From Treponema sp. (GTDB lineage Bacteria; Spirochaetota; Spirochaetia; Treponematales; Treponemataceae): DNA of 64,000 nt. Below, piece after piece: positions 43,600 through 52,830 of the stretch. Numbering within the stretch: position 1 is the first letter of the stretch; every line of letters starts with the position of its first letter. Under the pieces are notes generated by a model. The model did no database searches. It saw only the letters and a list, made by a program, of their open reading frames with translations, and was not told the DNA's origin. The stretch lies in contig JAFXSM010000004.1 in assembly GCA_017525605.1 (NCBI GenBank), positions 37,263 to 101,262 on the forward strand, given 5' to 3'. The position numbers and the translations under genes were made by a program.

Positions 43600-45948
43600 A
43601 TGAAAAACATTAAGACAAAGAGACTTATAACCTCCGCATTGCCTTACGTAAACAACATTCCGCATCTCGGAAACCTCATCCAGATGCTTTCCGCTGACGT
43701 TTTCGCAAGATTCTGCCGTTCCCGCGGCTACGAGACGATGTATGTCTGCGGCGTGGACGAATACGGAACTGCGACGGAGACAAAGGCACTTGTCGAGAAA
43801 AAGACGCCGAGGGAACTCTGCGATTTCTTCTATAATATCCACAAGGATGTTTACAAATGGTTCGACATCGCATTCGACAAATTCGGAAGGACTTCTAACG
43901 AGGAATGCACCGAAATCACGCAGTATATGTTCAAGGAGCTCGACAAGAACGGGTTCATCAAGGAGCACATAACGAAGCAGCTTTTCTGCACGAAATGCAA
44001 TATGTTCCTCGCCGACAGGTACGTTGACGGAATTTGCCCGAAATGCGGAAAGGATGCGAGAGGCGACCAGTGCGATTCTTGCGGAACTCTCCTTGACCCT
44101 GTCCAGCTTGTGAACCCTAGATGCCACACTTGCGGCTCAACTCCGGAAGTGCGCGAGACAAAGCACCTTTACATCGACCTGCCTTCGATTGCTCCGAAAC
44201 TTGAGGACTGGATGTCAAAGATGAGCGTCGAAGGAAAATGGGCTGCGAACGCAATTCAGATGACGAAGGCGTGGATTCGCGACGGACTGAACGAAAGGGC
44301 AATCACGCGCGACTTGAAGTGGGGAATCCCGATTCCGAAAGAAGGATACGACGAGAAAGTTTTCTATGTCTGGTTCAACGCGCCGATTGGATATATGTCG
44401 ATTACGAAGCAGCTTGCGGACGAGCAGAAAGCACTCGGAAAGAAATCTTTCGACTGGAGAAAATGGTGGCTTCCGTCCGAAAGCACAGAGAAATTCGATG
44501 ACGACGCTGATTTGAAGCTTTTCCAGTTCATCGGAAAGGACAACATTCCGTTCCACACTGTCGTTTTCCCTTGCACGGAAATCGGAACCGGAAAAGACTT
44601 CACTAAGCTTTTCCACATGAGCTCGACTGAATTCCTGAACTACGAGGACGGAAAATTCTCGAAATCGATGGGCATCGGCGTTTTCGGAACTGACGCTATG
44701 GAGACCGGCATTCCGTCCGACGCATGGAGATTCTACATTTACTTCAACAGACCTGAAAAACAGGATTATCAGTTCACATGGAAGGATTTCCAGGAGAAAC
44801 TCAACAAGGAGCTCATCGGAAATATCGGAAACCTCGTGAACAGAACATTGACTTTCACGAACAAGAACTACGACGGAAAAATCCCTTGCGGAAAGATTGA
44901 CGAAGAACTCTGGAAGCAGATTCGCGAGAAAGAAGCTAAGGTCACGGAACTTCTCGAATGGGCGGAATTGAAGGACGCTCTTCATGAAATCTGCGAAATC
45001 TCCGACCTTTGCAACAAGGCGTTCCAGGACGCGGCTCCGTGGAAGGCGATAAAAGAAGACAAGGAGAAGGCGGACAACATTCTCTTCAACCTTGCGTATG
45101 CGATAAAGGATTTGATGATAATGCTCCAGCCGTATCTTCCGAAGTATTCTCAGGTTGTAGCCGGATATCTTGGAAAGAAGATTTTCACTTCGACATACGA
45201 GAATCCTTCTGAAATCGATGAGAACACGCTCACTTGGGACGATTTGGGAAAACTTGAGGGGCTTTCTTCTATTTCTGCCACTGAAATCTACTTCAAGCCG
45301 ATTGACGACAAGCAGACTGCCGATTTCCGCAAAAAATATGCCGGCAAACAGAACGCTGAAAATGCCGAGAAAACTGAGAAGGCAGAGAAGAAATCAAAGA
45401 AAAACGAGAAAAAGGCGAAGAAAGAGCCTACAGTTCTGCCGGTCGAGCAGCAGGCCGATTTCTTCAATGCGAACATCGAGCTTACAGTCGCGAAAATCCT
45501 TGACGTGAAGCCGAATGCTGAAAGCGACAAGCTGTACATTGAAACTCTCGATGACGGTTCGGGAACTCCGAGGACAATCCAGTCTGGCCTTCGCGCATAT
45601 CTGAAAGAATCTGACCTTCTTGGAAAGAGCGTCGTCATCGCATCAAACCTTGCACCGAGGACAATGCGCGGTGTCGAAAGCCGCGGAATGCTTCTTGCGG
45701 GCGACTACAAGGACGGCGATAAAGACTGCGTTGAGGTTCTCGACGTGTCATGGGCAAAACCGGGAACGAAAATAGTTCTTGAAGGTGCTGACGTTTCTGC
45801 TACGAAAAAAGCTGAAATCACAGGCGACGAATTCTTCTCTGTAAAAATCGAGGCGAAGGACGGCGTTGTTCAGGTTGCCGGAAAGAAACTTCTTGCGGAC
45901 GGCAAGGAAATCAGGACCGAAAAAGCATTGAACTGCGCAATCGGCTGA
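43600..45948 (+). CDS. metG: Methionyl-tRNA synthetase
   Basis: 782 residues from ATG at 43600 (MKNIKTKRLITSALPY), with GGAG six bases upstream; two earlier in-frame ATGs at 43579 and 43588 are alternatives. Class I motifs HLGN and KFSKSMG are intact; a zinc knuckle of the four-Cys pair type (CTKC, CPKC, CDSC, CHTC) lies near residues 130-185. A Lys/Glu-rich linker (about 590-625) leads to a C-terminal tRNA-binding domain (FFNANIELTVAKILDV). Both parts are in one chain. A terminator follows. Confidence 0.95.
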   Translation: MKNIKTKRLITSALPYVNNIPHLGNLIQMLSADVFARFCRSRGYETMYVCGVDEYGTATETKALVEKKTPRELCDFFYNIHKDVYKWFDIAFDKFGRTSNEECTEITQYMFKELDKNGFIKEHITKQLFCTKCNMFLADRYVDGICPKCGKDARGDQCDSCGTLLDPVQLVNPRCHTCGSTPEVRETKHLYIDLPSIAPKLEDWMSKMSVEGKWAANAIQMTKAWIRDGLNERAITRDLKWGIPIPKEGYDEKVFYVWFNAPIGYMSITKQLADEQKALGKKSFDWRKWWLPSESTEKFDDDADLKLFQFIGKDNIPFHTVVFPCTEIGTGKDFTKLFHMSSTEFLNYEDGKFSKSMGIGVFGTDAMETGIPSDAWRFYIYFNRPEKQDYQFTWKDFQEKLNKELIGNIGNLVNRTLTFTNKNYDGKIPCGKIDEELWKQIREKEAKVTELLEWAELKDALHEICEISDLCNKAFQDAAPWKAIKEDKEKADNILFNLAYAIKDLMIMLQPYLPKYSQVVAGYLGKKIFTSTYENPSEIDENTLTWDDLGKLEGLSSISATEIYFKPIDDKQTADFRKKYAGKQNAENAEKTEKAEKKSKKNEKKAKKEPTVLPVEQQADFFNANIELTVAKILDVKPNAESDKLYIETLDDGSGTPRTIQSGLRAYLKESDLLGKSVVIASNLAPRTMRGVESRGMLLAGDYKDGDKDCVEVLDVSWAKPGTKIVLEGADVSATKKAEITGDEFFSVKIEAKDGVVQVAGKKLLADGKEIRTEKALNCAIG

Positions 45949-45977
45949 TGTTTTTTTGATTTTTGAATTTTGACGTG

Positions 45978-46024
45978 AAAGAGAGAGCTAAAAATGAAAA
46001 ATGTTTCGGCTCTCTCTTTTTTTT
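45978..46024. terminator. Terminator between metG and the convergent permease-GGDEF gene
   Basis: AAAGAGAGAGC pairs perfectly with GCTCTCTCTTT across a 21-base loop, followed by T residues on the plus strand; the minus side has only a short T-run. Confidence 0.85.
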
Positions 46025-46030
46025 GCTTTT

Positions 46031-48253
46031 CTATCGTGCGCCTTTGAGCTTCTTCTTCCGTTCGTACATGAGCGTGTCGGCTCGCTCGAACACTGACGCG
46101 AACGACGAATCCTTTTCGCTGTCGAATTCTGCCATTCCTGCCGCGACTATCACAAGTCCGTTGTTCTGGTTGTATTCGACTGTCCTGTTCAACTCGTTCA
46201 TTATTTCCGTTCTGCGCTCGTAATCCTGGCTTCCCATTATGACGACGAATTCGTCTCCGCCGATTCTGAAAACTGGGCTGTGCTTGAAAAGCTGGCAAAT
46301 CAAGCGGCATGCCGAGCGTATGTATTCGTCGCCTGCCTTGTGCCCCTGCGTATCGTTGACGTGCTTTAGCCCGTTCACGTCGCAGACTACGACCGCAAAC
46401 GGCTTTTCTTCTCCGCTCGAAATGCTTCCGTTGATTCTGTTTTCGTATTCTGTGAACGCGTGTTTGTTCTTCACGCCAGTCATAGAGTCTGTCGTTGCGA
46501 TTGTCCTTGCTTTTCCAACTTCCTTTGCGTGCTCGATTTCGCGCTTTTTGAGAATTATGAAGTTGCTTATGAGCATCGTTATGGACAGAGTGAAAAGCGC
46601 GATTACGATGAATGTGTTCCTGATGTTCGAGACCTGGATATCGTGCATCGCGAGGTTCATATATGCGTCCTCGCCGAGCTTGTAGTCTTCTTCGCATGCC
46701 GTTCCGTGCGTGAATCTGTAGATTTTTTCAATCGCATCTTCGACTGCCTGTCCGTTCGATTCGTACATCCAGATAAGAGAGATAATCAGGACGAACGAAA
46801 TCAGCGCAATCCAGACGACGACGGAGTTTCCGAATTTTCCGGTCGTGTCGTGCTTTATGATGTGGTGGAACACGACGAATCCGAGAATTGCCCAGATTAT
46901 GAAGAGAAAAAGTGCCTCGTGCGTAATCGGGGTGCCGGAAAGCGGAGTCGGCACGATGAGCAGAAATCCGAAAATAATCATCAGAACCATTCCGATGAAA
47001 CCCGTTCTTTTTTCCGCCGTCTTTTTTTCTTCGGTCGTGCTTTTCCAAGTCGCGTATGAGATGAATCCGTAGATGATTGTCGCCCCAATCGTCGTCACAT
47101 CGACAATCCAGCCGATTGCGACCCTTCCGACGAACGGAATCAGAATCGACAATACTGTGATGAGCTGCACCGCATGGAACGGAACGTGGGCTTTGTTCAG
47201 ATGCGAATATTTTTTCGGAATCACATTGTCTTTCGAGACTGCGTAAATCAATCTGCTCAAGGCGACCATGTTTCCGATGAGGCTCGTGATGATCAGCGAC
47301 AAAAGCACAACCATCAGAATGAAAATTCCTTTTGCTCCGAGATAGTGCTCCGCCGCGTAGAACGGGGGAAGAGCTTTGATTCCCTTAATGTTTCCGAGGT
47401 CTTTCAGGTATTCGAGCCAGCCGTTGTATTCGCTCGGATAAGCTGAAATCGACAATACGATGACGAAAATGTAGAGTGCCGTTGATACAACCAATGACAG
47501 AGTAAGTATCGAGAAAGATTTTTTGTGCGGAAACGAAAATCCTTCCGCAGAGTGTGAGATGCTTTCGAATCCGATGAATGCCCACGGCGAGATTATCACG
47601 ATGAATATCGTCTGCGAGAATGCGTTCTTGTCCGGTATGAATGTCGGCGCAAACGAAAAATCTGAGTTTGCGTGACCGACAAGCGCGGCACCGGTGCAGA
47701 AAAAGATTGCGAGCGCGAGGACTACGACGAGGACGAATGCGATTCTTGCCGTAGTCAATTTGCTTTTGCTGCACAATATTCCTGTCAGCACGATTGCGAC
47801 TCCCGTCAGAAGTGCTTCCCCGATGTAAATGTCGTTTCCGAAAAGCGTGTACAGTTTTCCGAAACGGAAGAAATCCCCTAGAAAATACCTTGCGAAAAGC
47901 GGAATGCTCGTCGCGTTCGCCCAGAAAATCGCTATGTAAGTGAGTCCGAGAAACCACGCCGTCAGAAATCCGTAGTCGTGCCCGAGCAGGTTCTTCGTGT
48001 AGCAGTACACGCCGCCTGCAAGCGGGTATTTGTTCATCATGTAGTGGTAGTTTCTGCCGATGAGAACCATGACGAGCATTCCTATCAGAAGTCCTATGAT
48101 GCTTCCGGCAGGTCCTGCGTGAAGAAGGTAAGTGTTTCCTGTCACGACAAATGAGCCCCAGCCGATTGCAGTTCCAACGGCAAGAGCCCATGCAGTCCTC
48201 GGTGAAAGATATTTCAGCAGTTTTTCTGAGTCGTCGTTTTGAATTTCTTCCAT
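46031..48253 (-). CDS. Amino-acid permease (APC family) fused to a GGDEF diguanylate cyclase domain
   Basis: 740 residues. Residues about 15-480 are an APC-type transporter: WALAVGTAIGWGSFVVTG, PAGSIIGLLIG and PLAGGVYCYTKNLLG. Then a helix, a periplasmic loop of about 55 residues (YESNGQAVEDAIEKI) and another helix (IRNTFIVIALFTLSI). The C-terminus (from about 590) is a GGDEF domain: TTDSMTGVKNKHAF, CDVNGLKHVNDTQGH, and RIGGDEFVVIM (GGDEF at 665-669). The RxxD inhibitory site before GGDEF is replaced by FKHS. Proposed: substrate uptake or occupancy sets cyclic-di-GMP output. Confidence 0.9.
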   Translation of the reverse strand: MEEIQNDDSEKLLKYLSPRTAWALAVGTAIGWGSFVVTGNTYLLHAGPAGSIIGLLIGMLVMVLIGRNYHYMMNKYPLAGGVYCYTKNLLGHDYGFLTAWFLGLTYIAIFWANATSIPLFARYFLGDFFRFGKLYTLFGNDIYIGEALLTGVAIVLTGILCSKSKLTTARIAFVLVVVLALAIFFCTGAALVGHANSDFSFAPTFIPDKNAFSQTIFIVIISPWAFIGFESISHSAEGFSFPHKKSFSILTLSLVVSTALYIFVIVLSISAYPSEYNGWLEYLKDLGNIKGIKALPPFYAAEHYLGAKGIFILMVVLLSLIITSLIGNMVALSRLIYAVSKDNVIPKKYSHLNKAHVPFHAVQLITVLSILIPFVGRVAIGWIVDVTTIGATIIYGFISYATWKSTTEEKKTAEKRTGFIGMVLMIIFGFLLIVPTPLSGTPITHEALFLFIIWAILGFVVFHHIIKHDTTGKFGNSVVVWIALISFVLIISLIWMYESNGQAVEDAIEKIYRFTHGTACEEDYKLGEDAYMNLAMHDIQVSNIRNTFIVIALFTLSITMLISNFIILKKREIEHAKEVGKARTIATTDSMTGVKNKHAFTEYENRINGSISSGEEKPFAVVVCDVNGLKHVNDTQGHKAGDEYIRSACRLICQLFKHSPVFRIGGDEFVVIMGSQDYERRTEIMNELNRTVEYNQNNGLVIVAAGMAEFDSEKDSSFASVFERADTLMYERKKKLKGAR

Positions 48254-48295
48254 AATCGTCTTTCCAACCGTATTTCCGAACGGATTTTCTCTCTA

Positions 48296-48345
48296 AATAC
48301 AATAAAGGTGGCTTTGCAAGATTGTCTCTCTGCCAAAGCCACCTT
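48296..48345 (-). terminator. Terminator of the TGS/uridine kinase gene
   Basis: AAGGTGGCTTTG and CAAAGCCACCTT form a perfect 12-base stem; on the minus strand it is followed by TATTGTATTT, a weak T-rich tail. Confidence 0.65.
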
Positions 48346-48364
48346 GAAAATTACGATTTATCCT

Positions 48365-50029
48365 CTAGTACTTGAACGTAGAGCCGCCGATGAATTCCCT
48401 GATTATCGACTGCTTCGGAACGTAGTCCGAAGAGACTGCGTCGAACTGCGCGAGGAATCTGAGAAGTCGGCATGCTTCCGTGTATTCAGGTTCGCTCGGC
48501 TTGACGGCTCTCAGTGCCGGCTCGACGTAGACTTTCAGGACAGGAAGCTCATAATCGAGCGCGGTGTTCAAAACTGCATCCGCATTGTTCTGGAAAGGGA
48601 AAATGTGCAGCCATTCGCCCCTCTGGACGCTTTCCCACATTCCGATTGTTCCCGCCGCCGATTTGCCTCGGAAATTCGCATCGCGGACGATTCGCCGGAT
48701 AAGCCTGTTGTCGGAGGTCGGGATTCTGTTGTGGTCGTCCAGGTTCAGCTGGGTGAGCGCAGAAAGATAAATCTTGAATTTGAACTCGTTCTTGATGAGA
48801 GGTGTGAGCTTGTCGTTCAGGCCGTGGATTCCTTCCATGATGAGGATGTCGTGCTCGTGCATCGTCATCGTCTCGCCGGTGTAATATCTGCTTCCGGTGT
48901 CGAAGTTGTAGCTCGGGACTTCGATTGTCTTTCCGTCGAACAAATCAACAAGATTCTCGTTCAGAAGCTGGATGTCCAGTGCCTCAAGGCATTCGTAGTC
49001 GTAGTTCCCGTTCTCGTCTTTCGGGTTCTTCTCGCGTCCGACATAGTACGAGTCAAGGCTTAGGACGTGCGGATTGTAGCCGAGTGCCTGCAAGTGCAAT
49101 GCGATTTTCTTTGCGGAAGTCGTTTTTCCTGAAGATGACGGGCCTGCAATCAGTACGACCTTCACGTTTCCCTTCTTCGCAATCTGGTCTGCGACTTTAG
49201 CGTAGTTCTGCGACTGGAAAGTTTCCGTGATGTCGATGAAGTCGTTGATTTTTCCCTTGACGATGAGTTCGTTGAGGCTTGCCGCGCTTGTCACGCCGAC
49301 TCTTTTTCCCCATTCCTTGTACTGCTTGTAAATCTCGAAGATTTTCGGGTTGTCGTTGAAGTCAGGAATCAAATCCGGCTTTCCGTATTCCGGGAACCTC
49401 AGGAGGAATCCTTCGCCATACGGTTTAAGCTCGAAGATTTTGAGAACGCCTGTCGAAGCGACGAGCGGGGCAAAATAGATGTCGGCAAAGTCCGAATTGT
49501 CGAGCTTGTTCACGAGGACGCGTGGTTTGCACCTGTATTCGAGCTGCTTTCGCGTTTCGGTCAGCTTGAGCTTTTCGAAGATTTCGCAAGCCTCTTCGTA
49601 GAAAACGTGCTTCGTGTAAATCGGGTGGTTTTCGCGGACGAGATTGCGCATTTCCTTCTCAATTTCGTAAATTTCGTACGTTGAAATCGGCGTGTCGCCG
49701 TCAAGGGTGTAGTAATAGCCGAATCCGAGCGAATGTCCGACGAGAAGGCGTGAGTTCGGGTAGAGTTTGTTCGCCGCAGCCGCAAGCAGAAAGCAGAGAG
49801 AGCGTCTGTATACTTCAGAGCCCATTTTGCTGTCCGCAGTGATTGGCTCGATTTTTGCAGAGACTTTTATCGGGCGCACGAGCGAGACGACTTCTCCGTT
49901 CACGTTCAGCGCGATTACTTTCGATTTGTCGATTGTGTCTCCGAAGTATTCAAGTATGTCGAGTCCGCGTGTCCTAACATCGATTTGTCTTTTTGTTCCG
50001 TTCGGAAAAGTGATTGTGATTTTTTCCAT
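48365..50029 (-). CDS. Nucleoside (uridine) kinase with N-terminal threonyl-tRNA-synthetase-like domains
   Basis: 554 residues. N-terminal TGS domain (1-60), then a ThrRS editing-like segment (GHSLGFGYYYTLDGD and YEIEKEMRNLVREN, about 98-140), then a uridine-kinase/phosphoribulokinase domain with Walker A AGPSSSGKTTSAKKIA (295-310) and LSLDSYYVGRE. Known fusion in some Firmicutes and spirochaetes; nucleotide salvage is the likely role while the TGS/SAD part may sense a small molecule or RNA. ATG follows TGGAGGAAAAT. Confidence 0.88.
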   Translation of the reverse strand: MEKITITFPNGTKRQIDVRTRGLDILEYFGDTIDKSKVIALNVNGEVVSLVRPIKVSAKIEPITADSKMGSEVYRRSLCFLLAAAANKLYPNSRLLVGHSLGFGYYYTLDGDTPISTYEIYEIEKEMRNLVRENHPIYTKHVFYEEACEIFEKLKLTETRKQLEYRCKPRVLVNKLDNSDFADIYFAPLVASTGVLKIFELKPYGEGFLLRFPEYGKPDLIPDFNDNPKIFEIYKQYKEWGKRVGVTSAASLNELIVKGKINDFIDITETFQSQNYAKVADQIAKKGNVKVVLIAGPSSSGKTTSAKKIALHLQALGYNPHVLSLDSYYVGREKNPKDENGNYDYECLEALDIQLLNENLVDLFDGKTIEVPSYNFDTGSRYYTGETMTMHEHDILIMEGIHGLNDKLTPLIKNEFKFKIYLSALTQLNLDDHNRIPTSDNRLIRRIVRDANFRGKSAAGTIGMWESVQRGEWLHIFPFQNNADAVLNTALDYELPVLKVYVEPALRAVKPSEPEYTEACRLLRFLAQFDAVSSDYVPKQSIIREFIGGSTFKY

Positions 50030-50070
50030 ATTTTCCTCCAGTGAATTTTCCGCTTTGTTCGTATGAAAGT

Positions 50071-50105
50071 TGCCTGCCCATCAAAAATCATTCAATGGAC
50101 AGGCA
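50071..50105. repeat. Inverted repeat in the gap between mutS2 and the kinase gene
   Basis: TGCCTGCCCAT pairs with ATGGACAGGCA with one mismatch across a 13-base loop. Neither strand has a clear T-run, so it is not called a terminator; it could act between mutS2 and the downstream kinase gene. Confidence 0.5.
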
Positions 50106-50184
50106 TTTGAACAAATCTATTCTATAACGGATTTCTTGAATTTACGAAAATTTTTTTGGAAATATTAAGAATAGAAATTGATAA

Positions 50185-52818
50185 TCAAAGCATCTCGACG
50201 TATGTCTTTCCGAATCCGCCGTCTTCCGGTCGCGCAAAGTAGAAATTCTTCACGCCGGGATAATGCGAGAGAAAATCCTGAACCGCCTGCTGCAGTATTC
50301 CGTTTCCCTTTCCGTGAATCACGCTGAAATTCTTGAAATTCTGCATGACGCACAAATCGAGCTGCCGCTGCAATGCCTTGATTGCCTCGTCCGTGTACAT
50401 TCCGAGAAGGCGAAGCTCGAATTTCGGGGAAGAATCTTCTTTTTGGAAAATCGCATTCTCTCCGTCGCCGCCGCCTGAAAGTTCCACGGTGTAATCGCTC
50501 TTTGCGGTGATGTTCGGCTGGCCGAGCAGAAGCAAATCCTTTTCCTTGAACGACATCCTGATGTTTCCGAGCTGGACGAGCCAAATGCCCTTGCTTTCCT
50601 GCCTGACGATTGTCCCGCGCATTTTCGACGCGCGTGTGAGGACTTCCGCACCTTCCTCGAAAACTTTCGGGAGCGACTCTTTCGCCTTTTTCTGTTTCGG
50701 ACTCATCGCGTTCACTTCTTCTTCCGTGTAGGTGTTCTGCGCCGTAAGAAGAGCCTCTCTGTTCGAAAGCCTTCTCTTCGTCTTTTTCGTCGATTTCGAT
50801 TTTGATTCGGAAGATTTGAGGATTTTCATTCCGTTTTCCGCGATTTCATATTCGAGTGCGGATGATTTTCTCGATTCTTCTTCGATTCTCTTGTCGAGGT
50901 TCTTCTGGTCTTCCTCGATTTCGTCCTTTTCGCGTTCGATATCTTCTGCTTGAACTGTTATCTCTTCCGTGAGGTCGTCGATGAACTGGCGAACTTTCTG
51001 CGTCTTCTCTTTCGTCAGCTCGCCCTCGCGGATTTCGCGGACAAGGTTCTCAAGCTGGCTTCGTGTCTCTCGGAGAAATCGGGACTCCGCCCTCTGCTCG
51101 CGTTCTTTGAGCTCGTTTTCCCATTGGCGGAGCTTTATCGTCTTCTGCTCGAACCTGAAAAGCTTGTCTTTGAGTTCCTTTTCTGTCTGCCTGAATTCTT
51201 TTTCGAGCCGTGCGACTTCCGCGTGCTTTTCCGTGAGTCCCTTTATGAGCGTCGTTACGTCCGCCTGCTGGTTCGTGATGTACGACTTTGCTTTCTGTAC
51301 TGTGAACGAAGGCAGCCCTGAGCGTTTTGCGATGTCGAGCGCGTGGCTTTCCCCCGGAACGCCCATGAGGAGCCTGTACGTCGGGGAGAGCGTGTCCGTG
51401 TCGAACTCTGCCGATGCGTTCACGCAGAACTGGTTCGAATATCCGTAGTTTTTGAGGATTCCGTGGTGGGTCGTCACAAGCACGAACGACTTTTTCTCAA
51501 TCAGAGCGTCGAGCGTTGCCATTGCGATTGCGCCGCCTTCCTGCGGGTCTGTTCCGCTTCCAAGCTCGTCGAGGAGGACTAGCGATTTTTCGTCCGCATG
51601 TTTGACTGCCGCGGCGATGTTTTTCATGTGCGCCGAGAACGTCGAAAGGGACTCGTCAATCGACTGCTCGTCGCCGATGTCGGCAAAAATCGAGTCGAAT
51701 ATCGGAAGCCGCGTTCCTTCGCTTGCAGGGACAGGGAAGCCTGCCTGATTTAGCATCGAAAGAAGTGCGAATGTCTTTATCGTGACTGTCTTTCCGCCCG
51801 TGTTCGGTCCTGTGATTATGAGGATGTTTTTTCCTTCGAGGAATTTTATGTCGATTGGAACTGCCTTGCTTCCGAGCAGTGGATGGCGAGCCTGCAAAAG
51901 CTCGCTCGGCTTTCCTTCTTCCATGTCGAATGCGTATGTGCAGCCGTTCGTCGCGCCCCAACGTGCCGCCGCGTATGTTATGTCGGCCTCGGTCATTATT
52001 TTGAGTGCCCATCTGAGCTGCTCGTAAAGCGGATGAAGCTGCGCCGTCAAATCCGTGAAGACTTTCCTTGTCTCCTGCGCAAGGTGGAATTCTTCCTGAA
52101 TAAGCTCGTTGTTTTTCCGGACGACTTCCTCCGGCTCGATGAACATTGTCTGTCCCGATGCCGAAACTTCGTGGACGATTCCGGGCACTTTCAGCTTGTC
52201 GCGCGAGCGCACTGCGAGAACCTGCCTGTCAGCCTTGAATGCCGGCACGTTCGATGCGAGAACCTGGTTCATGCTCGGGTCGGAGGTGTATTTTTTGAGC
52301 GCGGAATTGATTTCTGCGTTTATCGTCGCGATTTTCTGCCTGATTTCCCTGAGCGCGGGAATGTCCTTGAGGTTTCCGTCGTTGTCGATGATTCTTGAGA
52401 TTGCGTTCACGGCTTGCTGAAGTTCCGAGTACGGAAGCTTCTCCATCAAGTCCGACAAATCTTTCATGGCGATTTCTTTCGAGGCAGTTTTCACCGACGA
52501 GTAGATGTCGAGGGCTGATTTTGCAAAATTCAGTATTGCGTAGTGCTGCTCCTGTTCGAGCGTCGAGCCTTCCGCTTTCAGAACTTTGAGGAACGTGCCG
52601 ATTTTCTCCCAGCTCGAAAGCCTGACCGGATTTTTTGATGTGATGGCTTTCTGCCACTGCGAGCTGAGCGTTTTCAGCTCGTCAATCCTTTCTTTTTTTT
52701 CGGAAGTCATGGGCTCTCTTCTTAAAAGCTCCTCCCTGCCTTCCTCGCTTGCGCAGTTCCCTGCGATTTCTTCGCGTATCCTGTAGTACGCCAAATCTTC
52801 CAATGTTTTTCTGTGCAT
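50185..52818 (-). CDS. mutS2: Endonuclease MutS2
   Basis: 877 residues. A MutS-type core with clamp, Walker A ITGPNTGGKTVTIKT (about residue 335) and LLDELGSGTDPQEG, then a long charged coiled-coil (about 510-680), a KOW-like part and a C-terminal Smr domain with the HGKGNGIL motif. MutS2 acts in recombination suppression and, in some bacteria, ribosome rescue by mRNA cleavage or splitting of collided ribosomes. The LDLRG motif of the Smr domain is altered to RLLGM. Follows rsgA by 12 bases. Confidence 0.93.
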   Translation of the reverse strand: MHRKTLEDLAYYRIREEIAGNCASEEGREELLRREPMTSEKKERIDELKTLSSQWQKAITSKNPVRLSSWEKIGTFLKVLKAEGSTLEQEQHYAILNFAKSALDIYSSVKTASKEIAMKDLSDLMEKLPYSELQQAVNAISRIIDNDGNLKDIPALREIRQKIATINAEINSALKKYTSDPSMNQVLASNVPAFKADRQVLAVRSRDKLKVPGIVHEVSASGQTMFIEPEEVVRKNNELIQEEFHLAQETRKVFTDLTAQLHPLYEQLRWALKIMTEADITYAAARWGATNGCTYAFDMEEGKPSELLQARHPLLGSKAVPIDIKFLEGKNILIITGPNTGGKTVTIKTFALLSMLNQAGFPVPASEGTRLPIFDSIFADIGDEQSIDESLSTFSAHMKNIAAAVKHADEKSLVLLDELGSGTDPQEGGAIAMATLDALIEKKSFVLVTTHHGILKNYGYSNQFCVNASAEFDTDTLSPTYRLLMGVPGESHALDIAKRSGLPSFTVQKAKSYITNQQADVTTLIKGLTEKHAEVARLEKEFRQTEKELKDKLFRFEQKTIKLRQWENELKEREQRAESRFLRETRSQLENLVREIREGELTKEKTQKVRQFIDDLTEEITVQAEDIEREKDEIEEDQKNLDKRIEEESRKSSALEYEIAENGMKILKSSESKSKSTKKTKRRLSNREALLTAQNTYTEEEVNAMSPKQKKAKESLPKVFEEGAEVLTRASKMRGTIVRQESKGIWLVQLGNIRMSFKEKDLLLLGQPNITAKSDYTVELSGGGDGENAIFQKEDSSPKFELRLLGMYTDEAIKALQRQLDLCVMQNFKNFSVIHGKGNGILQQAVQDFLSHYPGVKNFYFARPEDGGFGKTYVEML

Positions 52819-52830
52819 AATGGCGGAATC

